Positions 38,346 through 51,125 of a stretch of 64,000 nucleotides of DNA are shown piece by piece. A program made the position numbers and the translations under genes. The notes beneath the pieces are model-generated. The model ran no database searches. It saw only the letters and a list, made by a program, of their open reading frames with translations, and was not told the origin of the DNA. Location: positions 1 through 64,000 of the forward strand of contig NZ_LNQC01000042.1 of NCBI RefSeq assembly GCF_001651855.1, written 5' to 3'. Position 1 is the first letter of the stretch; each line of letters starts with the position of its first letter. The stretch is from Sinorhizobium americanum (GTDB lineage: Bacteria; Pseudomonadota; Alphaproteobacteria; Rhizobiales; Rhizobiaceae).

Positions 38346-38676
38346 AGTCCCTACCATCTGAAAGCGCTACAACGCGCGCTGCCCGAGCCCTAGCACAAAC
38401 GTGGTTAACAAACGTAAACCTGCGTGCCACCCGGCTCTCACATTACCTTCACGATAGAGCGAGCGAGAGCCTCTCCCAGCAGGCGACCACGAATCGTCGC
38501 GTACCTGCCGCATCGAATGCGTCGCTGTCATAGCAATATGGCCAATTCGTGTCTGGGCCTTCCTGCGCAGGCGGCGTGGCGGGGTCATACGGATCAACTC
38601 GATGGAGAAAAGCCAGCAAGGGTCGGACACGCAGGGATTGCGCCCGACCCTTGGAACTGGAGGGGCATGCCCGCAA
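38346..38676. other. Intergenic region with the ldtP promoter side and a hairpin
   Basis: These 331 bases lie between ldtP and ldtR, both on the minus strand. The only structure I can support is the hairpin at 38618-38652. The rest should hold the ldtP promoter, but I do not see a clear operator. Confidence 0.55.
38618..38652 (-). terminator. Probable terminator after ldtR
   Basis: Arms AAGGGTCGG (38618-38626) and CCGACCCTT (38644-38652) enclose a 17-base loop. On the minus strand GCTGGCTTTTC follows, so the T-run is short and displaced. Confidence 0.5.
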
Positions 38677-39189
38677 TTACAGGCGATACATGATGCTGTC
38701 GTTCCAGAAGCGATCGAGGCGCTGCAGGAGCTTGTTCATCTGGGTGAACTCATCCGAACCGATGCCGCCGACCTTGTGGATAGAACCGATATGGCGCTCG
38801 TAGAGCTTCGCAACGGTCTCGGCGATCTCCTGGCCCTCTTCCGTCAGGCTGATGCGCACCGAGCGACGGTCGATGCGGGAGCGCTGATGGTTGATGAGGC
38901 CAAGATCGACGAGCTTCTTAACGTTGTAGGAAACGTTGGAACCGAGATAGTAACCACGCGAACGAAGCTCGCCGGCGGTCAGTTCGGAGTTGCCGATGTT
39001 GAACAGCAGCAGCGCCTGAACGGCGTTGACGTCGCTGCGGCCCTGCCGGTCGAACTCGTCCTTGATGACGTCGAGCAGACGGCGATGCAGACGCTCGACG
39101 AGGTGAAGGGATTCCATGTAGAGACCACGGATCGTCTCTTTCTGTGGGTCCCGGGGTGCAGCTACCTGCGGCTTCATCTTGGTGTTCAT
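38677..39189 (-). CDS. ldtR: MarR family regulator LdtR
   Basis: This 170-residue winged-helix protein has a MarR core: LTAGELRSRGYYLGSNVSYNVKKLVDLGLINHQRSRIDRRSVRISLTEEGQEIAE. The RGYYLGSNVSYNVKKL recognition helix is strongly conserved in rhizobial LdtR proteins, which control an L,D-transpeptidase in Ca. Liberibacter. Its position one gene upstream of ldtP fits that role. Confidence 0.92.
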   Translation of the reverse strand: MNTKMKPQVAAPRDPQKETIRGLYMESLHLVERLHRRLLDVIKDEFDRQGRSDVNAVQALLLFNIGNSELTAGELRSRGYYLGSNVSYNVKKLVDLGLINHQRSRIDRRSVRISLTEEGQEIAETVAKLYERHIGSIHKVGGIGSDEFTQMNKLLQRLDRFWNDSIMYRL

Positions 39190-39319
39190 TTTCGTGCCTC
39201 ACTGTTTCGTTTGGCGGTGTTTCTTTGTCTTCCCGCCTTGAGTGAGACCCTATCGAATACGTATAAAATTCTACTTAAACCGCAGCCTTAACATGAACTT
39301 ACCATCCGAGGAGCCTGTC

Positions 39320-39757
39320 TCAGGGTGAATCAACCCTTACCTGTCGCGCCTGGCGCCAGCGCTGCCAGAAGAGCGCCGCACGGAAAAGAACGAAGGTCAC
39401 CGCGACGGCCCCGTGGAGCAAGAGGAGCAGCGGACGTGCGCCGAGCATGCCGGGAGAGAACTCGAGCATGGCGAGTTCTATTGCCGCCGCGAGCACCCAG
39501 ATAACCGGCCCCCAGGAGACGAGCAGCCAGAGCCCGATGGCAGCGACCGGATAAAGGACGGCAAGCGCCGTCGCGGCAGCGCGCCACTCAGGCGCCAGCA
39601 AATCGAAACGCCCGGCGCCACCGTGGGAAAAACCGATCAGCATCGCCCAGTAGTTCAACGCAAACCAGAAGCAGGAGGCCGAGACCAGTCGCAGGAACCA
39701 ACCGAACAGCACTTCGGTGAGCGATGGCTTCGGGACATGAGCAGAATCGTGAAGCAT
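39320..39757 (-). CDS. DUF6163-like integral membrane protein
   Basis: This 145-residue protein has four predicted helices (about 15-40, 55-80, 83-100 and 105-128). It resembles the short membrane proteins found next to hemB in rhizobia. The start at 39757 (MLHDSAHVP) is preferred over 39799. Function unknown. Divergent from hemB. An imperfect hairpin (39828-39863) lies in the gap. Confidence 0.75.
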   Translation of the reverse strand: MLHDSAHVPKPSLTEVLFGWFLRLVSASCFWFALNYWAMLIGFSHGGAGRFDLLAPEWRAAATALAVLYPVAAIGLWLLVSWGPVIWVLAAAIELAMLEFSPGMLGARPLLLLLHGAVAVTFVLFRAALFWQRWRQARQVRVDSP

Positions 39758-39939
39758 GGCCCGCAAGATAGGCCGAGTGCCGGCAATCCACCAGCGCAAA
39801 GCAGGAGAGTCCGCCCGAGCGGCTCACCCGCGGGGGGAAATGCCGCAGCCCCTCCTCCCGCGGCGCTGTTTTCAATCAGCCGAGGCGCGTGATAAACCGC
39901 CTTCGATCGACGCAGTGAAAGAAGAAGGAAGCGGGGGCG

Positions 39940-40953
39940 ATGAACGACAGGACAAATCTTGTGGACAGGATCACCGGACACCGTCGCATGCGCCGCAACC
40001 GAAAAGCGGACTGGACGCGCCGCCTGGTGCAGGAGAACCGCTTGACCGTGGACGACCTGATCTGGCCGATCTTCATCGTGCCGGGCAGCGGCATCATTCA
40101 GCCGATCGAAGCGATGCCCGGCGTCAACCGCATGAGCGTCGACAAGGCCGTCGAGGCGGTGAAGGAGGCGGCCGATCTCGGCATTCCCGCCGTCGCCACC
40201 TTCCCGAACATCGAGATGGCGCTGCGCGACGAAACCGGATCGAACAGCCTTGCCGCCGACAACCTCATTAATCAGGCGACGCGGGCGATCAGGAGCGCCG
40301 TTCCGAATATCGGCGTCATCACCGACGTGGCGCTTGATCCTTTCACCAGCCACGGCCATGACGGCATCCTGCGCGGCGGCGAAATCGTCAATGACGAGAC
40401 GGTGGAAGCGGTGGCGCGTGCGGCAGTGATGCAGGCGGATGCCGGGTCAGACATCATCGCACCTTCCGAAATGATGGATGGGCGGGTCGGCGCCATCCGC
40501 GAGGCGCTCGATGCGGCAGGCCACCACAATGTCGGCATCATGTCCTATGCGACGAAATTCGCCTCCGCCTTCTATGGCCCCTATCGCGAGGCGATCGGCA
40601 CCGGCGGGCTGCTGAAGGGCGACAAGAAGACCTATTACATCGATCCGGCCAACGGCACCGAAGCGATCCGCGACGCCGCGCTCGACGTCGAGGAAGGCGC
40701 CGACATGCTGATGGTGAAGCCCGGGCTGCCCTATCTCGACATCTGCTGGCGGATGAAGGAAGCCTTCGGCCTGCCGGTCTTCGCCTACCAGGTCTCGGGC
40801 GAATACGCGCAGATCAAGGCGGCGGCGGCGAATGGATGGATCGACGGCGAGCGCATCATGCTCGAGACGCTGCTTGCCTTCAAGCGCGCCGGATGTGACG
40901 GCATTCTGAGTTACTTCGCCGTCGAAGTGGCAAAGATCCTGGCAAAGCGATGA
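39940..40953 (+). CDS. hemB: Delta-aminolevulinic acid dehydratase (porphobilinogen synthase)
   Basis: This 337-residue protein has the active-site lysines in SYATKFASAFYGP and LMVKPGLPYLD. The metal loop reads DVALDPFTSHGHDG, with Asp where zinc enzymes have Cys, so it is the Mg-type. It condenses two ALA molecules in haem synthesis. CGGGGG lies before the ATG. Confidence 0.96.
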   Translation: MNDRTNLVDRITGHRRMRRNRKADWTRRLVQENRLTVDDLIWPIFIVPGSGIIQPIEAMPGVNRMSVDKAVEAVKEAADLGIPAVATFPNIEMALRDETGSNSLAADNLINQATRAIRSAVPNIGVITDVALDPFTSHGHDGILRGGEIVNDETVEAVARAAVMQADAGSDIIAPSEMMDGRVGAIREALDAAGHHNVGIMSYATKFASAFYGPYREAIGTGGLLKGDKKTYYIDPANGTEAIRDAALDVEEGADMLMVKPGLPYLDICWRMKEAFGLPVFAYQVSGEYAQIKAAAANGWIDGERIMLETLLAFKRAGCDGILSYFAVEVAKILAKR

Positions 40954-41030
40954 GCGGCCGGTTCGCACGACAGACGCATTGTTTTGTCGAATCCGGTCCC
41001 CATATGTGATCGAAACGAGGCGAGGCTGAC

Positions 41031-41495
41031 ATGAGCATGCACAACCAGGAACTCCGACTTCCTAGCCAGGATTGGCGCGCTTACCAGGGTGTCCTGTCGC
41101 GCCGGGTGTTCGCCTTCATTATCGATTACCTGATCGTCGCGCTCCTGTGGATTCCGGCTGCGGTCGTCGTCTTCTTTCTGGGCATCCTGACGCTCGGCCT
41201 CGGATTCTTCCTCTATCCGGTGCTCTTCGCGCTGGTGGCGATGCTCTATTTCGGGCTTACCGTCGGCGGCCGCGAGCAGGCATCGCTCGGCATGCGAATC
41301 ATGGGCGTCGCGATCGCCCGGACGGATGGCCGGCCGCTGGATTTCCTGACCGCGATCATACACCTCGCGATCTTCTGGATCGCCAATGCGCTGCTGACGC
41401 CGCTCGTCTTGCTGATCGGACTGTTCACGGATCGCGGCAGGTTGCTGCACGATCTTCTGATCGGCACCGTCGGCGTCCGCCGCGACATGTACTGA
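41031..41495 (+). CDS. RDD family membrane protein
   Basis: This 154-residue protein has RRVFAFIIDYLIVALLWIPA, with the Arg-Asp-Asp type motif read here as RR..ID, and three to four helices. RDD proteins may move small solutes; the substrate is unknown. Its start codon is 78 bases after hemB. Confidence 0.85.
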   Translation: MSMHNQELRLPSQDWRAYQGVLSRRVFAFIIDYLIVALLWIPAAVVVFFLGILTLGLGFFLYPVLFALVAMLYFGLTVGGREQASLGMRIMGVAIARTDGRPLDFLTAIIHLAIFWIANALLTPLVLLIGLFTDRGRLLHDLLIGTVGVRRDMY

Positions 41496-41671
41496 CGGTG
41501 GCGGGCGATAAGACCTTTTTCAACGCCGAATTGAATTCTGGCCAAGCGGTATCGACGTCCCCAGAAATTGTCGGCACTTGCTCGTTCCTCGCCGAACGCG
41601 TGTGTTGACGTTTTTCATTCTTCGGCCATCCTATTGCAGAGTAACCTCGCGAAGAGTGATCCCCGCGCTCG

Positions 41672-42451
41672 ATGAACACGCAGACCACACAGTCTCCGCA
41701 ATTCTATCTGACCGCGCCGGCAGCCTGTCCCTACCTGCCGAACGAGATGGAACGGAAAGTCTTCACGCACATGGTGGGCGAGCGCGCGCCGGAGCTGAAC
41801 GATCTTCTGACCCAGGGCGGTTTCCGCCGCTCGCAGAACATCGCCTACCGCCCGGCCTGCGAGACCTGTCGCGCCTGCATTTCTGTGCGCATCCTTGCCA
41901 ACGAGTTCATGCCCACCCGGTCGATGCGTCGTGTGCTCGCGGCCAACCAGGATGTGGTTTCGACCGAATATCCTGCGGAACCATCGAGCGAGCAGTACAA
42001 CCTATTCCGCCGCTATCTCGACTGCCGGCACCAGAGGGGGGGCATGTCGGACATGTCGGTGCTCGACTACGCGATGATGGTCGAGGACACCCATGTGCAC
42101 ACGAAAATCATCGAATACCGCTTGCGGGCCGAGGGCGACGGCATCAGCGAGAAAGCCAAAGGTCCGCTGATCGCCACGGCGCTCACGGACCGGATGGGCG
42201 ACGGGCTGTCGATGGTTTATTCCTTCTTCGACCCCAGTCTCGCAAACCGTTCGCTCGGCACCTTCATGATTCTCGACCATATCCGTCGGGCGAAGGAACG
42301 CGGCCTGCCGCATGTCTATCTCGGCTACTGGGTCAAGGGCTCCCGCAAAATGGGGTATAAGACAAAGTTTTTGCCGCAGGAGCACCTTATGGCCCGCGGG
42401 TGGGAGCGTTATGCTGGCGGCCAAGACCTCCCCGAAACCGCCACGGATTAA
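41672..42451 (+). CDS. bpt: Aspartate/glutamate leucyltransferase (Bpt)
   Basis: This 259-residue N-end-rule transferase has the N-terminal cysteine cluster [14 protein letters not shown] and the C-terminal [20 protein letters not shown] motif. It adds Leu to N-terminal Asp/Glu of proteins to mark them for ClpS. The DMT gene starts 3 bases after its stop. Confidence 0.94.
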   Translation: MNTQTTQSPQFYLTAPAACPYLPNEMERKVFTHMVGERAPELNDLLTQGGFRRSQNIAYRPACETCRACISVRILANEFMPTRSMRRVLAANQDVVSTEYPAEPSSEQYNLFRRYLDCRHQRGGMSDMSVLDYAMMVEDTHVHTKIIEYRLRAEGDGISEKAKGPLIATALTDRMGDGLSMVYSFFDPSLANRSLGTFMILDHIRRAKERGLPHVYLGYWVKGSRKMGYKTKFLPQEHLMARGWERYAGGQDLPETATD

Positions 42452-42454
42452 GAC

Positions 42455-43366
42455 TTGACCCCCTCCTCCGACGCCGCGCGGCACCGACGCGGTCTTGCCA
42501 TCACGGGCCTCGGCGGCCTTGCGCTTTCCTTCGACATCCCGCTGATCCGTTCGGCCGACGGTGAAGTCTGGTCGATCCTCGCCGTGCGCAGCCTGTCGAC
42601 CTTCGCGGTGGCGATTGCCGCCTGGTTGTTCATCAACCGCGTGCTGGGCCGCCGTATCGCGCTGATCCACGGCAAGGCCGGGCTGATCGCCGGGCTGTTC
42701 TACGGCATCAATTCCTTCACCTTCCTGCTCGCGGTGTTCAACACCTCGACGGCAAACGTCGTCTTTATCCTCGCCTTCACCTCGATGTTCGCGGCGATCC
42801 TGTCCTGGATCTTCCTGAAGGAGCGTCCCTCCAACGCCACATTGCTCACAATGGCGATCATGCTCCTCGGCGTCGGGGTCATCGTGCAGGACGGCCTGGA
42901 AAGTGGGCACCTGTTCGGCGACGCCATGGCCGCCTGTTCGGCCTTCCTGCTGGCGAGTGCCATCACCATCAGCCGTGCCAGCGGACGGGACATGGCGCTG
43001 GTGCCGCTGGCGACGGCGATCTTCCCGGCGCTCGCGGCGCTCACGCTCTTGCCGGCGAGCGGATTCGCCATTGCCGCGCCTGGCTATATCCTCTTCAACG
43101 GGCTGGTGATGATTCCCGTCGCCTTCTTCTGCCTGGCGACGGGGCCGCGTTATCTTTCCGCACCGGAGGTGGGGATGTTCTACCTGCTCGAAACGATCCT
43201 GGCGCCGATCTGGGTGTGGATCGTCTTTTCCGAGATGCCCACGTTCCAGACGCTCGTCGGCGGCGCCATCCTGATCCTCGCTTTGCTCGGCCATTCGCTC
43301 TGGCAGATGCGCAGCAAGGCGGCAAAGGCCGAGATTCCCTGTGAGGAATTGCCGTTCACCGGGTGA
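42455..43366 (+). CDS. DMT/EamA family transporter
   Basis: This 303-residue protein has ten helices in two EamA repeats (about 12-140 and 150-295), each with the helix-rich GxxxG packing. The start is a TTG (42455), because no ATG occurs before the first helix; this start is the least sure part. Substrate unknown. Confidence 0.85.
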   Translation: MTPSSDAARHRRGLAITGLGGLALSFDIPLIRSADGEVWSILAVRSLSTFAVAIAAWLFINRVLGRRIALIHGKAGLIAGLFYGINSFTFLLAVFNTSTANVVFILAFTSMFAAILSWIFLKERPSNATLLTMAIMLLGVGVIVQDGLESGHLFGDAMAACSAFLLASAITISRASGRDMALVPLATAIFPALAALTLLPASGFAIAAPGYILFNGLVMIPVAFFCLATGPRYLSAPEVGMFYLLETILAPIWVWIVFSEMPTFQTLVGGAILILALLGHSLWQMRSKAAKAEIPCEELPFTG

Positions 43367-43384
43367 CGGCGATTTGCCTGCCGG

Positions 43385-43708
43385 TTACTGCGGGCTTGCC
43401 GGAGCAGGCCCTGTCTCCTCGATCTGCGACCGCATCGCCCAAAGCTCGCGATTGGTGTTGATCCATTCCGCCGCGACCTCCAAAGGGGTCGGATCGGCGG
43501 CGATAAACTCTCCGTTGCCCTGACGCCGGCGGGTAATCAGCCCCGCCTCTTCCAGAATCACCACGTGATTCGACAGCTCGTCCTGTTCGGCGCCGATCGC
43601 AGTGGCCACTTCCGCAACGGAGCTTTCACCGGCAAACAGAACTTCGAATATGCGGCGGCGTGTGGGATCGGCAAGTGCCAACAAGGTATCGTCAAGGGCC
43701 GAAATCAT
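43385..43708 (-). CDS. ArsR family transcriptional regulator
   Basis: This 107-residue protein has a winged helix: LLALADPTRRRIFEVLFAGESSVAEVATAIGAEQDELSNHVVILEEAGLITRRRQGNGEF. No metal-binding Cys pairs are seen, so it is probably not a metal sensor. Convergent with the DMT gene. Confidence 0.88.
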   Translation of the reverse strand: MISALDDTLLALADPTRRRIFEVLFAGESSVAEVATAIGAEQDELSNHVVILEEAGLITRRRQGNGEFIAADPTPLEVAAEWINTNRELWAMRSQIEETGPAPASPQ

Positions 43709-43852
43709 CGCGTTCCTCTCTCCGCCGCATCATTGGGCAAATCGCGGCCGATTTAAGGAAACAGCAAAGAGTTGCAGCGGCTGGCGGAAAAGACCTGGAA
43801 GCTGTGGATAAGCAAGCAGCCGAACGAACGATCCACGGGCCAGATCCGGCGG

Positions 43853-46508
<2,656 letters not shown>

Positions 46509-47702
46509 ATGATGCATACGCGCAAGATCCGTCTGATGATGGCCAGCGCCGCCCTCCTCACGCTCGCCAGCCCGGCCTTCGCGCTGGACGGCGCGGACAT
46601 GATGAAGAAACTGAGCGCCGCGCTTGAGGTGAACGGCACGTCGCTCGCCTTTGACAAGGCGGAAGCGGACGGTGACGACGTGACGGCAAGCGGCGTCAAG
46701 CTGCAGGTCGTGGCGCAGCCAGGCGAATCGGTCGCAATAGGCGATGTGACGTTCGAAGGCGTCAAGGAGACCGATGACGGAGGCTACTACGCCGAAACGG
46801 TTTCCTTCGCAGATGTCAATGTGACCGAAAAGGAGGACAGCGCCTCCGTCAAGGACATTGCGATCGGCGGCCTCTCCATTCCCGGCAATGCGTCGGGCGG
46901 CACGATCGACGACATTCTGCTCTACGAGTCCTTCGGCACGGGGCCGGTAGAAGTCAAGGTCAAGGGCAAGGACGTCTTCAAGATCGCCAGCATCGAGAGC
47001 AATTTGAGCCGGCAGGAAAACGACGCGGGGTTCGACTTCGACGCGACGATGGCGGGACTGTACGCTGATCTCTCCGAGGTCGAGGATGCCAAGGCGAAGG
47101 ACGCGATCGACAAGCTCGGCCTGAAGCAGATCGACGGCCAGGTGACGATGAAGGGAAGCTGGGAGCTGGAGAGCGGCAATCTCGCCGTCGATGAATACGC
47201 TCTCGACTTCAAGAATGTCGGCCGGCTGAACATCGCCATGGATTTTTCCGGCTACACGCTCCAGTTCCTGAAGTCGCTCCAGGAGGCGAACAAGGCCGCG
47301 CAAGCTAATCCGAACAAGGAAGAGGCCAACCAGGCAATGGGCCTTGCGATGCTCGGCCTCATGCAGCAACTGACGTTCAACAGCGCCTCGATCCGCTTCG
47401 ACGACGCCTCAATCACCAAGAAGGCGCTCGACTATGCCGGCAGCCAGCAGGGCGTCACCGGCGAGCAGATGGCGCAGTCGCTGAAGGGCCTGGTGCCGAT
47501 CATGATGGCGCAGTTGAACCTGCCGGAACTGCAGAACCAGATATCGGCGGCGGTCAATGCCTATCTCGACGCGCCGAAGAGCCTGACGATCAGCGCCGAA
47601 CCGGAAAAGCCCGTACCGTTCCCGATGATCATGGGTGCCGCGATGGGCGCGCCGAACACCATCCCCTCGGTTCTCGGCGTCAAGGTGACGGCAAACGACT
47701 GA
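46509..47702 (+). CDS. Secreted hypothetical protein
   Basis: This 397-residue protein has a Sec signal (MMASAALLTLASPAFA, cleaved after AFA) and a mature part of acidic beta-rich repeats with many VK(V/L) strands and regular Gly/Ser turns; no cysteines or membrane helices. I do not recognise the family. AGGA is 6 bases before the ATG. It is the only gene between its promoter and a strong terminator, so it is monocistronic. Confidence 0.8.
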   Translation: MMHTRKIRLMMASAALLTLASPAFALDGADMMKKLSAALEVNGTSLAFDKAEADGDDVTASGVKLQVVAQPGESVAIGDVTFEGVKETDDGGYYAETVSFADVNVTEKEDSASVKDIAIGGLSIPGNASGGTIDDILLYESFGTGPVEVKVKGKDVFKIASIESNLSRQENDAGFDFDATMAGLYADLSEVEDAKAKDAIDKLGLKQIDGQVTMKGSWELESGNLAVDEYALDFKNVGRLNIAMDFSGYTLQFLKSLQEANKAAQANPNKEEANQAMGLAMLGLMQQLTFNSASIRFDDASITKKALDYAGSQQGVTGEQMAQSLKGLVPIMMAQLNLPELQNQISAAVNAYLDAPKSLTISAEPEKPVPFPMIMGAAMGAPNTIPSVLGVKVTAND

Positions 47703-47750
47703 CGCTTAAAGCGCTGCGAGCCGACGCAACGCGTGCGGCTTTCGAATGCG

Positions 47751-47782
47751 AGCCCGGCGAATGTCTCGCCGGGCTTTTTTTT
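47751..47782 (+). terminator. Intrinsic terminator after the 46509 gene
   Basis: Ten-base arms AGCCCGGCGA and TCGCCGGGCT flank an ATGTC loop and lead into eight T bases. Confidence 0.93.
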
Positions 47783-47897
47783 GCCACCGCGATCGATGTT
47801 ATGATGCAGCGCTTGATGCTCGCATGCGCCGGCCTATCTATCTCGACAGCCGGCAGTTTGTGCATTCCCTACCGAAGAAACCCGGAAGGAGGACGCA

Positions 47898-48116
47898 ATG
47901 GGACTGAAGCATTCGGATATCACCGCCATTCTCGGCCCGGTCGATGAAACCCTGATGGCCGAACTTCTGGCGACGGGCGCGACCGCGAGTGAACTTGCCG
48001 AAGCGATTGCCTGGGTCAACAACGACGAGGCCCTGATCGGCGAGGGCCGCCATCTTCCGGCCGGCCGGGTTGCCGCCCTGATCGACATTCTGACACCCGA
48101 GGTCGATGAGGAGTGA
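47898..48116 (+). CDS. Small conserved-looking hypothetical protein
   Basis: This 72-residue helical, acidic protein ([37 protein letters not shown]...) has GGAGG 8 bases before the start. It lies upstream of groEL on the same strand, in the place usually held by groES, but it has no similarity to GroES. Function unknown. Confidence 0.7.
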   Translation: MGLKHSDITAILGPVDETLMAELLATGATASELAEAIAWVNNDEALIGEGRHLPAGRVAALIDILTPEVDEE

Positions 48117-48192
48117 CGGCGAAGCTTCCGCTGCCCGCAGGTGCCGGCGGCTATCAGGTCCGGCGCTGCGGGCCGGGCGAATAAGTACCTGA

Positions 48193-49845
<1,653 letters not shown>

Positions 49846-50039
49846 TTGCCGAATTAACCAGCGCCGGCGCGGGCGTCGTCGCAGGGCGACGGCCCCGGGG
49901 CGTCGGCGCCATCCGACGGCCCGACTCCGCTCAGCGCCTGCCAAGGGCGGCGCATTTCCCGCCTTTACGAACCGAGAAAGCGTGGCTTGCGATCGCAAGT
50001 GTCCGGCGACACGTTGCTGGCGGTTGATTAGATCAGATA

Positions 50040-50052
50040 TTTTGATATGCAT
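50040..50052 (+). promoter_or_regulatory. AT-rich motif before the ArsR-type regulator gene
   Basis: TTTTGATATGCAT matches 10 of 13 positions of TTATGATATAAAT at 51085, before the arabinofuranosidase gene. It starts 38 bases before the regulator ATG and may be an autoregulatory site. Confidence 0.4.
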
Positions 50053-50089
50053 TATCCAATTGCATTTCAGTCCAGCCGATCGGAACCCC

Positions 50090-51016
50090 ATGAGCCGTAA
50101 CTTTCTTGTCGTCGACCCCGAGGAAGGCATGCCCGTACTGAAAGGGCTCGCGTCGCCGGCAAGAGTCTCGATGCTGAAGCTGCTGCACGAAAAGGGACCG
50201 CTGAACGTCAACGAGATTGCGGATGTCCTTGATCTGCCGCAGTCGAGCGTCTCAACCAACGTGCAGATTTTGGAAGAGGCGGGGCTCATCCGGACGGAGA
50301 CGCAGAGGGCGCGGAAGGGAAACCAGAAGGTCTGCCACAGCGTCTATGACGAGGTCCTCGTCGTCTTCAAGAAGGAAATCAAGGAAACTGAACCGGACGC
50401 GATCGAAGTGTCGATGCCGCTGGGACTCTATACGAGCTTCGAAGTGACCGCCCCTTGCGGCCTCTGCTCGGCCGACGGCATCGTCGGACTGCTCGATGTA
50501 CCCGACACGTTTCTCGATCCCGACCGGATGAAGGCGGCGCTGATCTGGTTTACACGCGGCTATGTCGAGTATCAGTTCCCGAACAATGCGCGCCTGGCGA
50601 ACACCGGCATTCGCGAGGTCGAGTTCGTCATGGAACTGAGCTCCGAGGTGCCGGGAACCAGCGCCGATTGGCCGTCCGATATCACCCTAACGATCAATGG
50701 AGTGGACATCGGCACCTGGACTTCCCCGGGCGATTTCGGCGACAAACGCGGCGTTTTAACCCCGGATTGGTGGAAGCTCAAAGGCTCGCAATACGGCAAG
50801 CTGAAGAGTTTTCGGATCAATGACGACGGCTCCTTTGTCGACGGTCTGCGCATTTCCAATGTCAAGCTCGCCGAGCTAAGGCTCGACCAACATCATTCGA
50901 TCCGGCTTCGCATCGGCGTCCGGGACGACGCGCGCCATCCCGGCGGCATCAACATCTTCGGCCGAGGCTTCGGCAATTACGATCAGGATATCCTGCTGCG
51001 CCTGAAGACACGGTGA
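50090..51016 (+). CDS. ArsR-type HTH regulator with C-terminal beta domain
   Basis: This 308-residue protein has a winged helix (about 15-85, LKGLASPARVSMLKLLHEKGPLNVNEIADVLDLPQSSVSTNVQILEEAGLI). The second half (about 105-308) is predicted beta-rich, with TFSCxxC-like CGLCSADG and several aromatic loops (DWWKLKG) like a carbohydrate-binding jelly roll. It would sense a sugar (inference) and regulate the arabinose genes downstream, which start 109 bases after its stop. Confidence 0.82.
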   Translation: MSRNFLVVDPEEGMPVLKGLASPARVSMLKLLHEKGPLNVNEIADVLDLPQSSVSTNVQILEEAGLIRTETQRARKGNQKVCHSVYDEVLVVFKKEIKETEPDAIEVSMPLGLYTSFEVTAPCGLCSADGIVGLLDVPDTFLDPDRMKAALIWFTRGYVEYQFPNNARLANTGIREVEFVMELSSEVPGTSADWPSDITLTINGVDIGTWTSPGDFGDKRGVLTPDWWKLKGSQYGKLKSFRINDDGSFVDGLRISNVKLAELRLDQHHSIRLRIGVRDDARHPGGINIFGRGFGNYDQDILLRLKTR

Positions 51017-51082
51017 GGCTCACCCCGTGCTACAGAATATCGCTACTTGACCTCCGCCGTGGCTTCCGTTTTACTCATCCCA

Positions 51083-51097
51083 ATTTATGATATAAAT
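51083..51097 (+). promoter_or_regulatory. Inverted repeat before the arabinofuranosidase gene
   Basis: ATTTAT-GAT-ATAAAT is a short perfect inverted repeat, 29 bases before the GH51 start. Related cores occur at 50040-50052, 52641-52653 (inverted) and 52691-52703. Confidence 0.5.
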
Positions 51098-51125
51098 CAC
51101 AAATCAGGATGCAGTGGAGGAAGCC

